Shown here one piece after another: positions 1-7,303 of a stretch of DNA of 24,527 nucleotides (positions are counted from its first letter, which is position 1; each line of letters begins with the position of its first letter). Source of the stretch: CAZART01 sp964487555 (lineage in GTDB: Bacteria > Bacteroidota > Rhodothermia > Rhodothermales > VXPQ01). The translations under genes were made by a program, and so were the position numbers. The stretch lies in contig CAZART010000081.1 in the NCBI GenBank assembly GCA_964487555.1, positions 1 to 24,527 of the forward strand, written 5' to 3'. The notes under the pieces were generated by a model, which saw nothing but the letters and a program-made list of their open reading frames with translations, ran no database searches and had not been told where the DNA came from.

Positions 1-1
1 G

Positions 2-991
2 ACGCTCCTGAATCTTACGGAATTGTACCGGGATCTGGGCCGCGCCGACAGTGCGAACGCCCTTCTGGAGCGAGCGATCAACGTGGAAGGGGCGACGCCG
101 AGTGCACTCTTGGCCCAGGCGGCGCCGCTTTATGCCCGCTCCGACAGTGACTCCGAAGCCCTCGCGGCGGCCGAGCAGCTTCTGGAGCGTGTGCTCGAGA
201 TGGACCCGGAGAATGCCGATGCCCTCGTCATGCTGGGCGACATTCGCCTCACGCAAGGCAAGCCGGAATCTGCCGGCGAGCTGCTCTACCGGGCATTGAA
301 CGAGAATCCACGAGATCCGCAGCTCTGGATGCAGGCGTCAAGCCTCTTCTTGCAAGCTCAGCGCCTGGAGCGAGCTATTGAAGTGGCAGAGGAGGGACTT
401 ATTTTGTTTCCCGGCCACTTGCCTCTTCTACGCATCTCGGGCTATGCGATGATGGAGTCTTATCAAAACCGGGCAGCGATCGAGCGCTTTGAGGAGACGG
501 TCCGGATCATCAGGGAAGACCTCTCCGAATCCGAGACCGAACTCGCCGACATGCTCGGCGCACTCGGCCTGCTGTATACCCGTGTCAAGGATGTATCCGC
601 AGCGGACCGGATGTATGAAGAGGCCATTGAAATTGACCCGAACAACGTGTCGATTCTCAACAATTACGCGTATAGCCTGGCCGATCGCGGCGTCAAGCTG
701 GATCGTGCTGAGCGACTTGCCCGGCAGGCGGTCGAGCTCGAGCCGGACGTCGCCTCGTTTCTCGACACCCTCGGGTGGGTCTATTTCAAGCGCGGCGAAT
801 TCGAAGCTGCGCGGCATTGGCTGGAGAGGGCCGCAGAGCATGCGGAGGCATCGGCAGCGATCTTCGAGCATCTTGGGGACACCTATTCTCAACTCGGCAG
901 ACCCGATCAGGCACGCGAGGCATGGAATCGTGCGCATGAACTGAATCCGAACAGCACCTCCCTGCCGCGCAAACTCGGACGCAGCCAGTAA
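2..991 (+). CDS. TPR-repeat protein, 5'-truncated by window edge
   Basis: The reading frame is already open at base 2, and TPR-like residues precede the first possible start (TTG at 23), so the true N-terminus lies outside the window. The visible ~330 residues are a chain of 34-residue tetratricopeptide helices. Typical elements are a Gly-Ala pattern with a following 'P' (e.g. EIDPNNVSILNNYAYSLADR near residue 210, and LGWVYFKRGEFEAARHWLERA near 250). TPR solenoids act as protein-binding scaffolds; no enzymatic domain is visible. The gene ends 17 bp before the DUF4292-type lipoprotein gene, and the next gene is EnvC-like, so the three probably form an envelope operon. In Bacteroidota this order (TPR protein, DUF4292 protein, M23/EnvC protein) is recurrent as far as I recall. 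The exact partner is unknown. Confidence 0.85.
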   Translation, partial: TLLNLTELYRDLGRADSANALLERAINVEGATPSALLAQAAPLYARSDSDSEALAAAEQLLERVLEMDPENADALVMLGDIRLTQGKPESAGELLYRALNENPRDPQLWMQASSLFLQAQRLERAIEVAEEGLILFPGHLPLLRISGYAMMESYQNRAAIERFEETVRIIREDLSESETELADMLGALGLLYTRVKDVSAADRMYEEAIEIDPNNVSILNNYAYSLADRGVKLDRAERLARQAVELEPDVASFLDTLGWVYFKRGEFEAARHWLERAAEHAEASAAIFEHLGDTYSQLGRPDQAREAWNRAHELNPNSTSLPRKLGRSQ

Positions 992-1008
992 TCGTCCAGC
1001 CTCCTACT

Positions 1009-1854
1009 ATGCTGACGCGTCCCGTAGCGATTGGAACAGGTGTAGCGGCTGCATGGAATGGTGTGGCTGCCGATCTTCGGCCCGTCCGCACGGGCGTCAT
1101 GGTTGTAGTCGCGCTCCTGCTCTACGGATGTGCAAGCACCCCACCGACGCTGGAGAGGAATCTTCCGGCGAATTTTCCCGGTCATTCCGTTGAACAGATC
1201 CTCCAGAACGTTCGCGCTGCCTACCCGGATTCTCTGTACGCCTACCGGGCGAAAGCAAGTCTCGCCATCCGAACACCGGATCAAGGGGGGCAGTTTTCCG
1301 CGGACATCCGGAAAAGCGCCGGCGATTCGCTCTATGTAAGCATCTCGCCCGGTCTCGGTATCGAAGCGGCCCGCGCCCTGGTCACGCCCGACAGCTTTTA
1401 CTTTTATGATCGGCTCAAGAATCGCCTCGTCTACGGCTCTATGGATGAGGCGTCCTCCTTTTTGCCGCAGCCGTTCGCATCGAAAGGTCTTTTTGAGAAC
1501 CTGCTCGGCTTGATCAGGCCACCCGAGGAGGTGTCGTGGCGGATTCACGCCGATTCATCCTTTTACTATCTCATCGGACCGGATGGTCTCGTTACCTACA
1601 CGGTCGATCCGGCCTTCTGGCGCGTCGTTCGCTTTACGGAGCGTCAGGATGATGGAACGCTTATTGAACGGAGATCCTTTTCCGAATTCGACGTGTTCGA
1701 AAGCGTCGTTTTGCCACGCCGAGTGGAATTTCGCCGGCCTCTAGAGGAAAGTCATGCCTCGATCTACTACCGGAGCCTGACGATCAATCCGAATGGATTG
1801 TCTTTTGATCTCAACGTCCGAGACTCGGCGGAACGGGTAAAAGCATCAAAATGA
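1009..1854 (+). CDS. DUF4292-type outer-membrane lipoprotein
   Basis: The protein is predicted to be a lipoprotein: a hydrophobic stretch MVVVALLLYGC ends in a lipobox with Cys41 (numbered from the ATG at 1009). The mature part (~240 residues) is beta-rich, with the LolA/LolB-like feel of the DUF4292 family. Examples are an early 'YRAKASLAIRTPDQGGQFSADIRKSAGDSLYVSISPG'-type segment (1240-1350) and a later 'SFYFYDRLKNRLVYG' segment. The start is uncertain. ATG 1009 gives a long n-region, GTG 1063 would leave a conventional 22-residue signal containing two Arg, and ATG 1099 would leave no positive charge. The stop codon overlaps the next start as ATGA, so it is translationally coupled to the EnvC-like gene. 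A role in envelope or lipoprotein handling is inferred from context only. Confidence 0.75.
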   Translation: MLTRPVAIGTGVAAAWNGVAADLRPVRTGVMVVVALLLYGCASTPPTLERNLPANFPGHSVEQILQNVRAAYPDSLYAYRAKASLAIRTPDQGGQFSADIRKSAGDSLYVSISPGLGIEAARALVTPDSFYFYDRLKNRLVYGSMDEASSFLPQPFASKGLFENLLGLIRPPEEVSWRIHADSSFYYLIGPDGLVTYTVDPAFWRVVRFTERQDDGTLIERRSFSEFDVFESVVLPRRVEFRRPLEESHASIYYRSLTINPNGLSFDLNVRDSAERVKASK

Positions 1855-3068
1855 TCGTGCATCGATTTCTTATCACATGCCTGTTCGTGCTCACGGCGTG
1901 CCGGGTGGCCGTAGCACAGGAGACGTCGGATGCCGCCGACGGCGAAAATCGCCAGGCGACGGAGGAACGGCTCACGCAGCTCAAGGCGCAGATCGAGGAA
2001 GATCAACGACGGCTAACGGAGACGACGGAGGCCGAGCGAGCCACTATGGAGACCCTGCAAAACCTCGACCGGCAGATCGCACTGCGCGAGGAGCTTATCC
2101 GAAACTACAGGCGCCGCGTTCGGCAGATCACGCACGAATCCGACACGCTGCGATCCACGTTGAGTGAGCTCGAGTCCGATTTGAACCGTTTGAGGCGCCA
2201 GTATCAAACCCGCGCTGAGCATGCCTACAAGTATGGCCGGATGCACGACCTGGCGCTCATCCTTTCCGCGCAGTCGATCAATCAGATGCTCATTCGCGTC
2301 CGCTACCTGCACCGCTTCGCCGAAAAGCGGCGTGCCCGCCTCTCCGACATCGTGAATGCCGGTGAAGAGGTGCGTTCGCGGCGGTTGGATCTTGAGCAAA
2401 TGCTGGCTCGTAACGAGCAACTCCTGCGTGAAGCGGAGCAAGAGCAACGCAACCTCGAACGGCTGACGCAGAGCCGACGTCACGTCATCGCGGAGCTGCG
2501 GCAGCAGCGCTCCACCATCGAGCGATCGCTAGAAACGAGCCAGGCGGCTGCCAGAGAACTCGAACATCGAATCCGCGAATTAACCGCGGCGGCGTCGACT
2601 CGGCGACGAATCGCCGAGGCCGCGAACCCGCGCGCAGCCGAGGAATTCATCGAGATGACCGGCTCCTTCCGGCAGAACCGCGGCCGCCTTCCATGGCCCA
2701 GCTCCGGAGTCGTTCGGGAACCTTTCGGCGACATCACCAATCCGGTCTACGGCACGAAGACGCCGAATCCGGGGGTCATCATCGATACGCCGGCATCGGC
2801 TGAAGTACGTTCGATCTTCGACGGCCAGATCATCGACGTGTCGATCCTCCCGGAATACGGGACGTACGTCGTCATCGAGCACGGCGAGTTCAAGTCCGTC
2901 TATTCGAATTTCTCCATGACCTACGTGGCGGAAGGCGACCGCGTCAAAGCCGGGCAGGTCGTCGGCCGGGCCGGCACCGACGCCGAGCCGAAAGGGAAGG
3001 CCGTTTTCTTCGCGCTTTTCAAGGATGGGTCGCCCATCGATCCCCTTCCGTGGCTCTTGCCACGCTAA
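1851..3068 (+). CDS. EnvC-like coiled-coil protein with degenerate LytM (M23) domain
   Basis: Residues 1-23 form a signal peptide ending near VAVAQ. Residues ~28-265 are a long Arg/Glu-rich coiled coil, and residues ~285-400 are a LytM/M23 fold. The zinc and catalytic residues of active M23 enzymes are absent. The HxGxD motif is NPGVI (N306, I310), the YxH motif is YSN, and the HxH motif is AVF within GKAVFFALF. Family knowledge: E. coli EnvC has the same architecture with a non-catalytic LytM domain, and it activates N-acetylmuramoyl-L-alanine amidases during septum splitting. By analogy this protein is likely a periplasmic amidase activator or peptidoglycan scaffold, not a hydrolase. The start ATG overlaps the upstream stop by 4 bp. 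Length (405 aa) is normal for EnvC. Confidence 0.85.
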   Translation: MIVHRFLITCLFVLTACRVAVAQETSDAADGENRQATEERLTQLKAQIEEDQRRLTETTEAERATMETLQNLDRQIALREELIRNYRRRVRQITHESDTLRSTLSELESDLNRLRRQYQTRAEHAYKYGRMHDLALILSAQSINQMLIRVRYLHRFAEKRRARLSDIVNAGEEVRSRRLDLEQMLARNEQLLREAEQEQRNLERLTQSRRHVIAELRQQRSTIERSLETSQAAARELEHRIRELTAAASTRRRIAEAANPRAAEEFIEMTGSFRQNRGRLPWPSSGVVREPFGDITNPVYGTKTPNPGVIIDTPASAEVRSIFDGQIIDVSILPEYGTYVVIEHGEFKSVYSNFSMTYVAEGDRVKAGQVVGRAGTDAEPKGKAVFFALFKDGSPIDPLPWLLPR

Positions 3069-3161
3069 GGTCCCTTCTGGAAATCGAGGGGCGTTCTCAC
3101 TTCGCGGCCTCGCCGGCGTGCGTCTCTTGTTTCGGGCAACTTGCGACCGTAGTTTCGCGGC

Positions 3162-3821
3162 ATGCCCGAAAAGAATCTCATCACGGACGCTGACGTGCGT
3201 GCGGCAGCCGGCGAGGGCCGCACCCAGCTGGCCGTCAGCCCAAAAACCATCATCACACCGCTCGCACGGGACGCTGCGCGCGACCTCGGCGTTGAAATCG
3301 TGAGGGCGGCCTCGATCAAAACGTCCGCGGAACCTTCGTGTAATTGTGCCCGGGAAGCGCCGGTTACCGCGGTGATCGCAATAGGAAGCGACCACGGCGG
3401 CTTCGAGATGAAATCTGAACTTACGCTGGCGATCTCTGAGCTCGGGCAACAGATCCTCGACGTCGGCACGCATTCGCAGGAAAGCTGCGATTATCCGGAC
3501 TTTGCGTACGCCGTCGCGCGTGCCGTGACGTCGGGCCACGCTATGCTTGGCATCATGATCGACGGGGCGGGACCAGGCTCTGCGATGGCCTGCAACAAAG
3601 TGCCGGGCATTCGCGCGGCCTGCGTGCACGACGAGTTTACCGCCTGGAATGCCCGCGCCCACAACGATGCCAACGTCATCACGATCGGCAGTCGCGGCAT
3701 CGGCATCGAAGTCGCCAGACGCCTCGTGCAGGTGTTTCTCGAGACGCCGTTCGAGGGTGGCCGGCATGCGAGACGAGTTGAGAAGCTGGGCGATATCGAG
3801 CGGCGCTTCCTTCAGAAGTAG
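3162..3821 (+). CDS. RpiB/LacA/LacB-family sugar-phosphate isomerase, N-terminally extended
   Basis: Residues ~68-219 match RpiB throughout: GSDHGGFEMK, DYPDFAYAVA, NKVPGIRAA, AHNDANVITIG and EGGRHARRVE. These retain the phosphate-binding Arg residues and the ring-opening His. RpiB interconverts ribose-5-phosphate and ribulose-5-phosphate; LacAB isomerise galactose-6-phosphate. Two oddities stand out. The loop that is ICGTG in E. coli RpiB is IDGAG here, so the catalytic Cys is Asp. A ~65-residue N-terminal extension (LITDADVRAAAGEGR..., IITPLARDAARDLGVEIV) is not part of ordinary RpiB. It resembles, from memory, segments in bacterial-microcompartment-associated enzymes, but no shell genes are present here. 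Substrate is therefore uncertain. It is monocistronic by spacing (93 bp after envC, 169 bp before lpdA). Confidence 0.85.
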   Translation: MPEKNLITDADVRAAAGEGRTQLAVSPKTIITPLARDAARDLGVEIVRAASIKTSAEPSCNCAREAPVTAVIAIGSDHGGFEMKSELTLAISELGQQILDVGTHSQESCDYPDFAYAVARAVTSGHAMLGIMIDGAGPGSAMACNKVPGIRAACVHDEFTAWNARAHNDANVITIGSRGIGIEVARRLVQVFLETPFEGGRHARRVEKLGDIERRFLQK

Positions 3822-3850
3822 AAGGTCAAGCGTGAGAATGAATACGTGGT

Positions 3851-3884
3851 CCCCTTCCCCTTCCCCTTCCCCTTCCCCTTCCCC
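3851..3884 (+). repeat. C4T2 hexanucleotide tandem repeat (six C-tracts)
   Basis: Five perfect CCCCTT units plus a final CCCC lie in the intergenic region between the RpiB-family gene and lpdA, 106 bp before the lpdA start. The complementary strand carries six G4 runs separated by AA, a textbook G-quadruplex-capable pattern. Repeat number could vary by slippage. Confidence 0.95.
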
Positions 3885-3990
3885 TGCTTATGTTTTCACC
3901 AAAAGCTTACCCGCTCACGCCACAACCCTAGGGCGGTCATGGTATTTTCCTTCCCGTATGCCGTCCACCAGATTCACCCTGACATAAACT

Positions 3991-5412
3991 ATGGCTAACC
4001 CGAAATATGACGTCGCCGTAATCGGCACCGGACCCGGCGGTTATGAGACAGCCATCCGCGCCGCCCAACTCGGACTCAAGACGGGTGTCGTCGAAAAGAA
4101 CAAGTTAGGCGGCGTTTGCCTGAACATTGGCTGCATCCCGACGAAGGCCCTCCTCAAGAGTGCCGAAATGATGGAGGAGTCGAAGCACATCGCGGACTTC
4201 GGACTCGTGCTTGAAGGCGACATCAAGGCTGACTTCGCCAAAGTCATTGAGCGGAGCCGCGGCGTGGCCGATAAAATGAATAAGGGCGTCACCTTCCTGA
4301 TGAAGAAGAACAAGATCGACGTTCTTTACGGCCATGGCCGTCTGGCGGGCAACGGCAAGATCAACATCGAGCCGTCAACCAACATGGACGGTGAGAAGAT
4401 CGGTGAGAAGCAAACGATTGAGGCGAAGCACATCATCGTCGCCACGGGCGCGCGCGCTCGAGAGATTCCGCCCCTTCCTATCGATGGCAAGAAGATCATC
4501 ACCTATAAAGAGGCGATGCTTCAGAATACGCCGCCGAAGCGTCTGGTTATCTGCGGCGCGGGAGCCATCGGCGTCGAATTCGCCTACTTCTACAACCAGA
4601 TGGGGACGGAAGTCACGGTCGTGGAGCTGCTCGACCGCCTCGTGCCCGTCGAAGACAAGGAGATCTCAAAGGAGCTTGAAAAGGCCTTCAAAAAACAGGG
4701 CATCAAGACCCTTACGAACGCCGAGGTGCAGTCCGTTGACACGAAAGGTGATGCGCTTAAGGTGAAGGTGAAGACAAAGAAGGGCGAGGAGACGATCGAA
4801 TGCGATCAGGTGTTGTCCGCCGTCGGCGTCGCAGGAAACGTCGAGGACATCGGACTGGAGGTCGCAGGCGTGAAGGCGGAGAAGGGACAGATTTCGGTCG
4901 ACGAGTTTTACCGGACGAACGTTGACGGCGTCTACGCCATCGGCGACGTTGCCGGACCGCCGTGGTTGGCCCACAAAGCTAGTCACGAGGGCATCCTCTG
5001 CGTAGAGAAGATCGCAGGCAAGAACGTTCGGCCCATCAACTATAAGAACGTCCCCGGTTGTACGTACTGCCAGCCGCAGATTGCGTCGGTCGGATACACG
5101 GAAGAAGGCGCGAAAGAGGCGGGATTTGAGATCAAGGTCGGCAAATTCCCTTTCTCGGCTTCCGGAAAGGCATCCGCCCTCGGCCACAACGAAGGATTTG
5201 TCAAAGTAATTTACGACGCCAAATACGGCGAATGGCTCGGCTGCCATATCATCGGCCGCGACGCAACGGAGCTGATTGCCGAGGCCGTGACGGCGCGCGA
5301 GCTTGAGACAACCGTACACGAGGTGATCGAAGCCATGCATCCACATCCCACCCTTTCGGAAGCCGTAATGGAAGCCTCCCGCGACGCGATAGGAGAGTCC
5401 ATCAATATGTAG
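3991..5412 (+). CDS. lpdA: dihydrolipoamide dehydrogenase (E3)
   Basis: This is a 473-residue flavoprotein disulfide reductase, full length for E3. The FAD-binding GTGPGGYE motif is at residues 12-19. The redox-active pair is Cys43/Cys48 in GGVCLNIGCIPTK, followed by the NAD-binding GAGAIGVEF motif and the second FAD motif YAIGDVAG. The C-terminal dimer-interface HPHPTLSE provides the catalytic pair His452/Glu457. It reoxidises dihydrolipoyl groups of the pyruvate, 2-oxoglutarate or branched-chain dehydrogenase complexes, or of the glycine cleavage system, in the cytoplasm. No E1/E2 genes are adjacent, so one E3 may serve several complexes. The gene is Lys/AAG-rich relative to its neighbours, which fits high expression (inference). 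No Shine-Dalgarno is seen before the ATG. A strong terminator follows. Confidence 0.97.
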   Translation: MANPKYDVAVIGTGPGGYETAIRAAQLGLKTGVVEKNKLGGVCLNIGCIPTKALLKSAEMMEESKHIADFGLVLEGDIKADFAKVIERSRGVADKMNKGVTFLMKKNKIDVLYGHGRLAGNGKINIEPSTNMDGEKIGEKQTIEAKHIIVATGARAREIPPLPIDGKKIITYKEAMLQNTPPKRLVICGAGAIGVEFAYFYNQMGTEVTVVELLDRLVPVEDKEISKELEKAFKKQGIKTLTNAEVQSVDTKGDALKVKVKTKKGEETIECDQVLSAVGVAGNVEDIGLEVAGVKAEKGQISVDEFYRTNVDGVYAIGDVAGPPWLAHKASHEGILCVEKIAGKNVRPINYKNVPGCTYCQPQIASVGYTEEGAKEAGFEIKVGKFPFSASGKASALGHNEGFVKVIYDAKYGEWLGCHIIGRDATELIAEAVTARELETTVHEVIEAMHPHPTLSEAVMEASRDAIGESINM

Positions 5413-5438
5413 CCCCTGCTCCATTGAGTTGGGCGCAA

Positions 5439-5470
5439 GCCCCGGCACGCTTCGATGTGCCGGGGCTTTT
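5439..5470 (+). terminator. Rho-independent terminator of lpdA
   Basis: A perfect 10-bp stem (5439-5448 with 5457-5466, GCCCCGGCAC/GTGCCGGGGC) has an 8-nt loop and is followed by TTTTATT. It starts 26 bp after the lpdA stop. Confidence 0.93.
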
Positions 5471-5783
5471 ATTGTGAACGGCTTGCTGGGAACGGTTTGC
5501 TGCGCATGTTCTGCGCATGCCCTGTGCACGGTCTTCACCATCGAGAATTTGCGCCCCGACGCCGACTCTGCCGCCCAGGTCCGCCTCCTTGACGCGGTAC
5601 CCACGAAAACGCGCTCTATTGCGGTTTCGTGTGACGATCTCGTTGAGGAAGTCGCCGCCGACCAAACCAGGTACGCAAGTTGAAGAGGGTGGTGGTGCAA
5701 AGACCGCTATCCGAACGGGGATGACGGCTCGTGCTCCGCCACGACAGCGACAGCGCACATCCAAATCAGCACGGACAGATACC
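5471..5783. other. intergenic region without a convincing gene
   Basis: The 313 bp between the lpdA terminator and the next lipoprotein start hold no supported gene. Two short direct repeats are visible. A 13-mer GAACGGYTTGCTG occurs at 5476-5488 and 5490-5502, and TGCGCATG occurs at 5501-5508 and 5512-5519. The downstream reading frame stays open back to 5517, but the residues before 5784 are Arg/Pro-rich and not protein-like. The promoter of the lipoprotein gene must lie here, but no clear -35/-10 is recognisable. Confidence 0.5.
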
Positions 5784-7070
5784 ATGACCCATATGACTCT
5801 CATTCCTCATTTCCTACAATCGATCGGCCTCGCGGCCGTCCTCGCAGGGGCGCTGCTCGTCACCGGTTGTGACAACGCCACAGGCCCCGACGTTGAAGGG
5901 CAGACGACGTTCGAAGGGCGCGTGACGGACAACGCCGGATTCGGCAAGACGACGGCACCCATCGAAGGCGCCGTCGTCACGGCATCCAATGTAACGGCGA
6001 GCGGATCGACCAATCGCCTGGAAGGGCAGGCTACGACCAATGCGGAAGGACGCTTTGAGCTCCACGCTCAGGACACGGGTGACGAGATCGTGCTGGCCGC
6101 CGAGAAGACTAACTTTGCGTCCAAGACCATGGTCTACGCCGGCGGCCGCTCTACCGTCCGCACCATGCCGATGACTACGGAGACGCACGGCGAAGCCGAT
6201 GTCTTCGTGGAAGCACGGCGGCAAGACGACGACGACGATGTGACGATGTCGGATATCGCCGTCTACGTTACACGAGAGCTTGCGGCCGACGCTGCTTCGA
6301 ATTCTCAGACGGCCGCGGAGATCGCGACGACGATCGTCGCGGAAGCGCGCACGCGCAAAGATTACATGCGTGAGGACGGGAGCGATGACGAAGTAGATGA
6401 TGCGCGCGAACAGGAAAATCGTGCGTTCATCGCTCTCCAGGCCGACCTGGCGGCGTCGACCGCTACGTCGGCGGAAACCGCAGCCGTCGAGGCCTTCGAA
6501 AGAGCGCTGATTCAGGCATATACCGACGGAGGGATCGGGATCGAGACGCAGGCAAGGGCCCGCCAGGCGGCTCGGGCCGCCGTCGTCCGATTCAGCGGTT
6601 CGCTATCCTCGAACGCACGATTCCATCTGCGCAAGAGGGCTGAGATCCTCGCCGCACTCGCGACGAGCGAGGCGGTCGAGGCTTCATTCCGCTCGAACGG
6701 CGCAACATCCGCCCGCCTCGACGCTCTTCAACAGGCGAAGAGCACGTTTGTGGCAAGCCTCCGCGCCGCTACGTCTACAAACGCCATAGCGGAAGCACGC
6801 GCCGCATACGAATCGAAGGTAGAGGACGAGCTCGCTGCGGAGATCGGCGTCAACGCGACGGCCATCGTAACAGCCGGCGCCGCCCTCGATGCCGCCAAGG
6901 CCACGTTAGAGATCGCGCTTGCCACGGCGTCCAGCGCCCGCGCCGTTGCGCAAGCCCACTCCTCGTTCTACACGAGCGCTGAAGCGGCGGCACGGGGTAC
7001 GTTTACCGGCAACAGCAAGGCTGATCTCGGCGCGAAGGTGCTCGCGTTACTCAGTGCCGATTTGTCATAA
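5784..7070 (+). CDS. Ala-rich lipoprotein with carboxypeptidase-regulatory-like domain
   Basis: Start at ATG 5784 is chosen because it places a proper lipoprotein signal at the N-terminus (hydrophobic segment, lipobox VTGC, Cys29); ATG 5793 is an alternative. Residues ~38-115 look like a carboxypeptidase-regulatory-like beta-sandwich: FEGRVTD, IEGAVVTASN, TTNAEGRFELHAQ, IVLAAEKTNFASK. The remaining ~300 residues are strongly Ala-rich and helical, with many Thr/Ser and acidic residues (an RRQDDDDDV segment near 152) and repeating helices such as SARAVAQAHSSFYTSAEAAARG at the end. The function is unknown. A surface or periplasmic adhesive or scaffold role is a guess from architecture. It is flanked by terminators on both sides and is therefore monocistronic. 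Confidence 0.8.
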   Translation: MTHMTLIPHFLQSIGLAAVLAGALLVTGCDNATGPDVEGQTTFEGRVTDNAGFGKTTAPIEGAVVTASNVTASGSTNRLEGQATTNAEGRFELHAQDTGDEIVLAAEKTNFASKTMVYAGGRSTVRTMPMTTETHGEADVFVEARRQDDDDDVTMSDIAVYVTRELAADAASNSQTAAEIATTIVAEARTRKDYMREDGSDDEVDDAREQENRAFIALQADLAASTATSAETAAVEAFERALIQAYTDGGIGIETQARARQAARAAVVRFSGSLSSNARFHLRKRAEILAALATSEAVEASFRSNGATSARLDALQQAKSTFVASLRAATSTNAIAEARAAYESKVEDELAAEIGVNATAIVTAGAALDAAKATLEIALATASSARAVAQAHSSFYTSAEAAARGTFTGNSKADLGAKVLALLSADLS

Positions 7071-7101
7071 TCTCCTCGCTCCCAATGCCACAACGGGCTT
7101 C

Positions 7102-7134
7102 AAGCGCCCCTTCCCATGCGGAGGGGGCGCTTTT
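7102..7134 (+). terminator. Rho-independent terminator of the Ala-rich lipoprotein gene
   Basis: Left arm AAGCGCCCC (7102-7110) pairs with GGGGCGCTT (7124-7132), and the T-run 7131-7134 follows. It begins 31 bp after the stop codon. Confidence 0.88.
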
Positions 7135-7303
7135 CGTGTGGCGGCGAGCCTGGGAATTCATTTGCGACTCCGCCGCTTTTTCTCGTACCATATAGGTTGG
7201 CTCGTCCAGCGTAAACGCGTTCTCCCGACCGGCGTGCCTTCGCGATCATGCACCCATTGACACTTCGCATCTTAGTTTTCACGTAGAAGCTGTAGTTATT
7301 CCT

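Noticed and set aside
2580..3767. Long minus-strand open frame antisense to the EnvC-like and RpiB-like genes
   Set aside because: Shadow frame of high-GC coding DNA; Arg/Asp-rich composition with no recognisable domain, while the plus-strand genes are clear families.
5660..5735. Possible c-di-GMP (GEMM-I) riboswitch: CAAACC followed by TGCAAAG and a CCG...CGG hairpin upstream of a lipoprotein gene
   Set aside because: The helix between CAAACC and TGCAAAG does not pair and lacks a GNRA loop; the resemblance is limited to short strings.
5402..5803. Minus-strand open frame over the lpdA terminator region
   Set aside because: Arg-rich, no family resemblance, crosses a perfect terminator and overlaps the lipoprotein start.
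7257..7286. TTGACA box as promoter of the protease gene
   Set aside because: No matching -10 hexamer at 16-18 bp; TAGTTTTC is too close for a Bacteroidota-type spacing.
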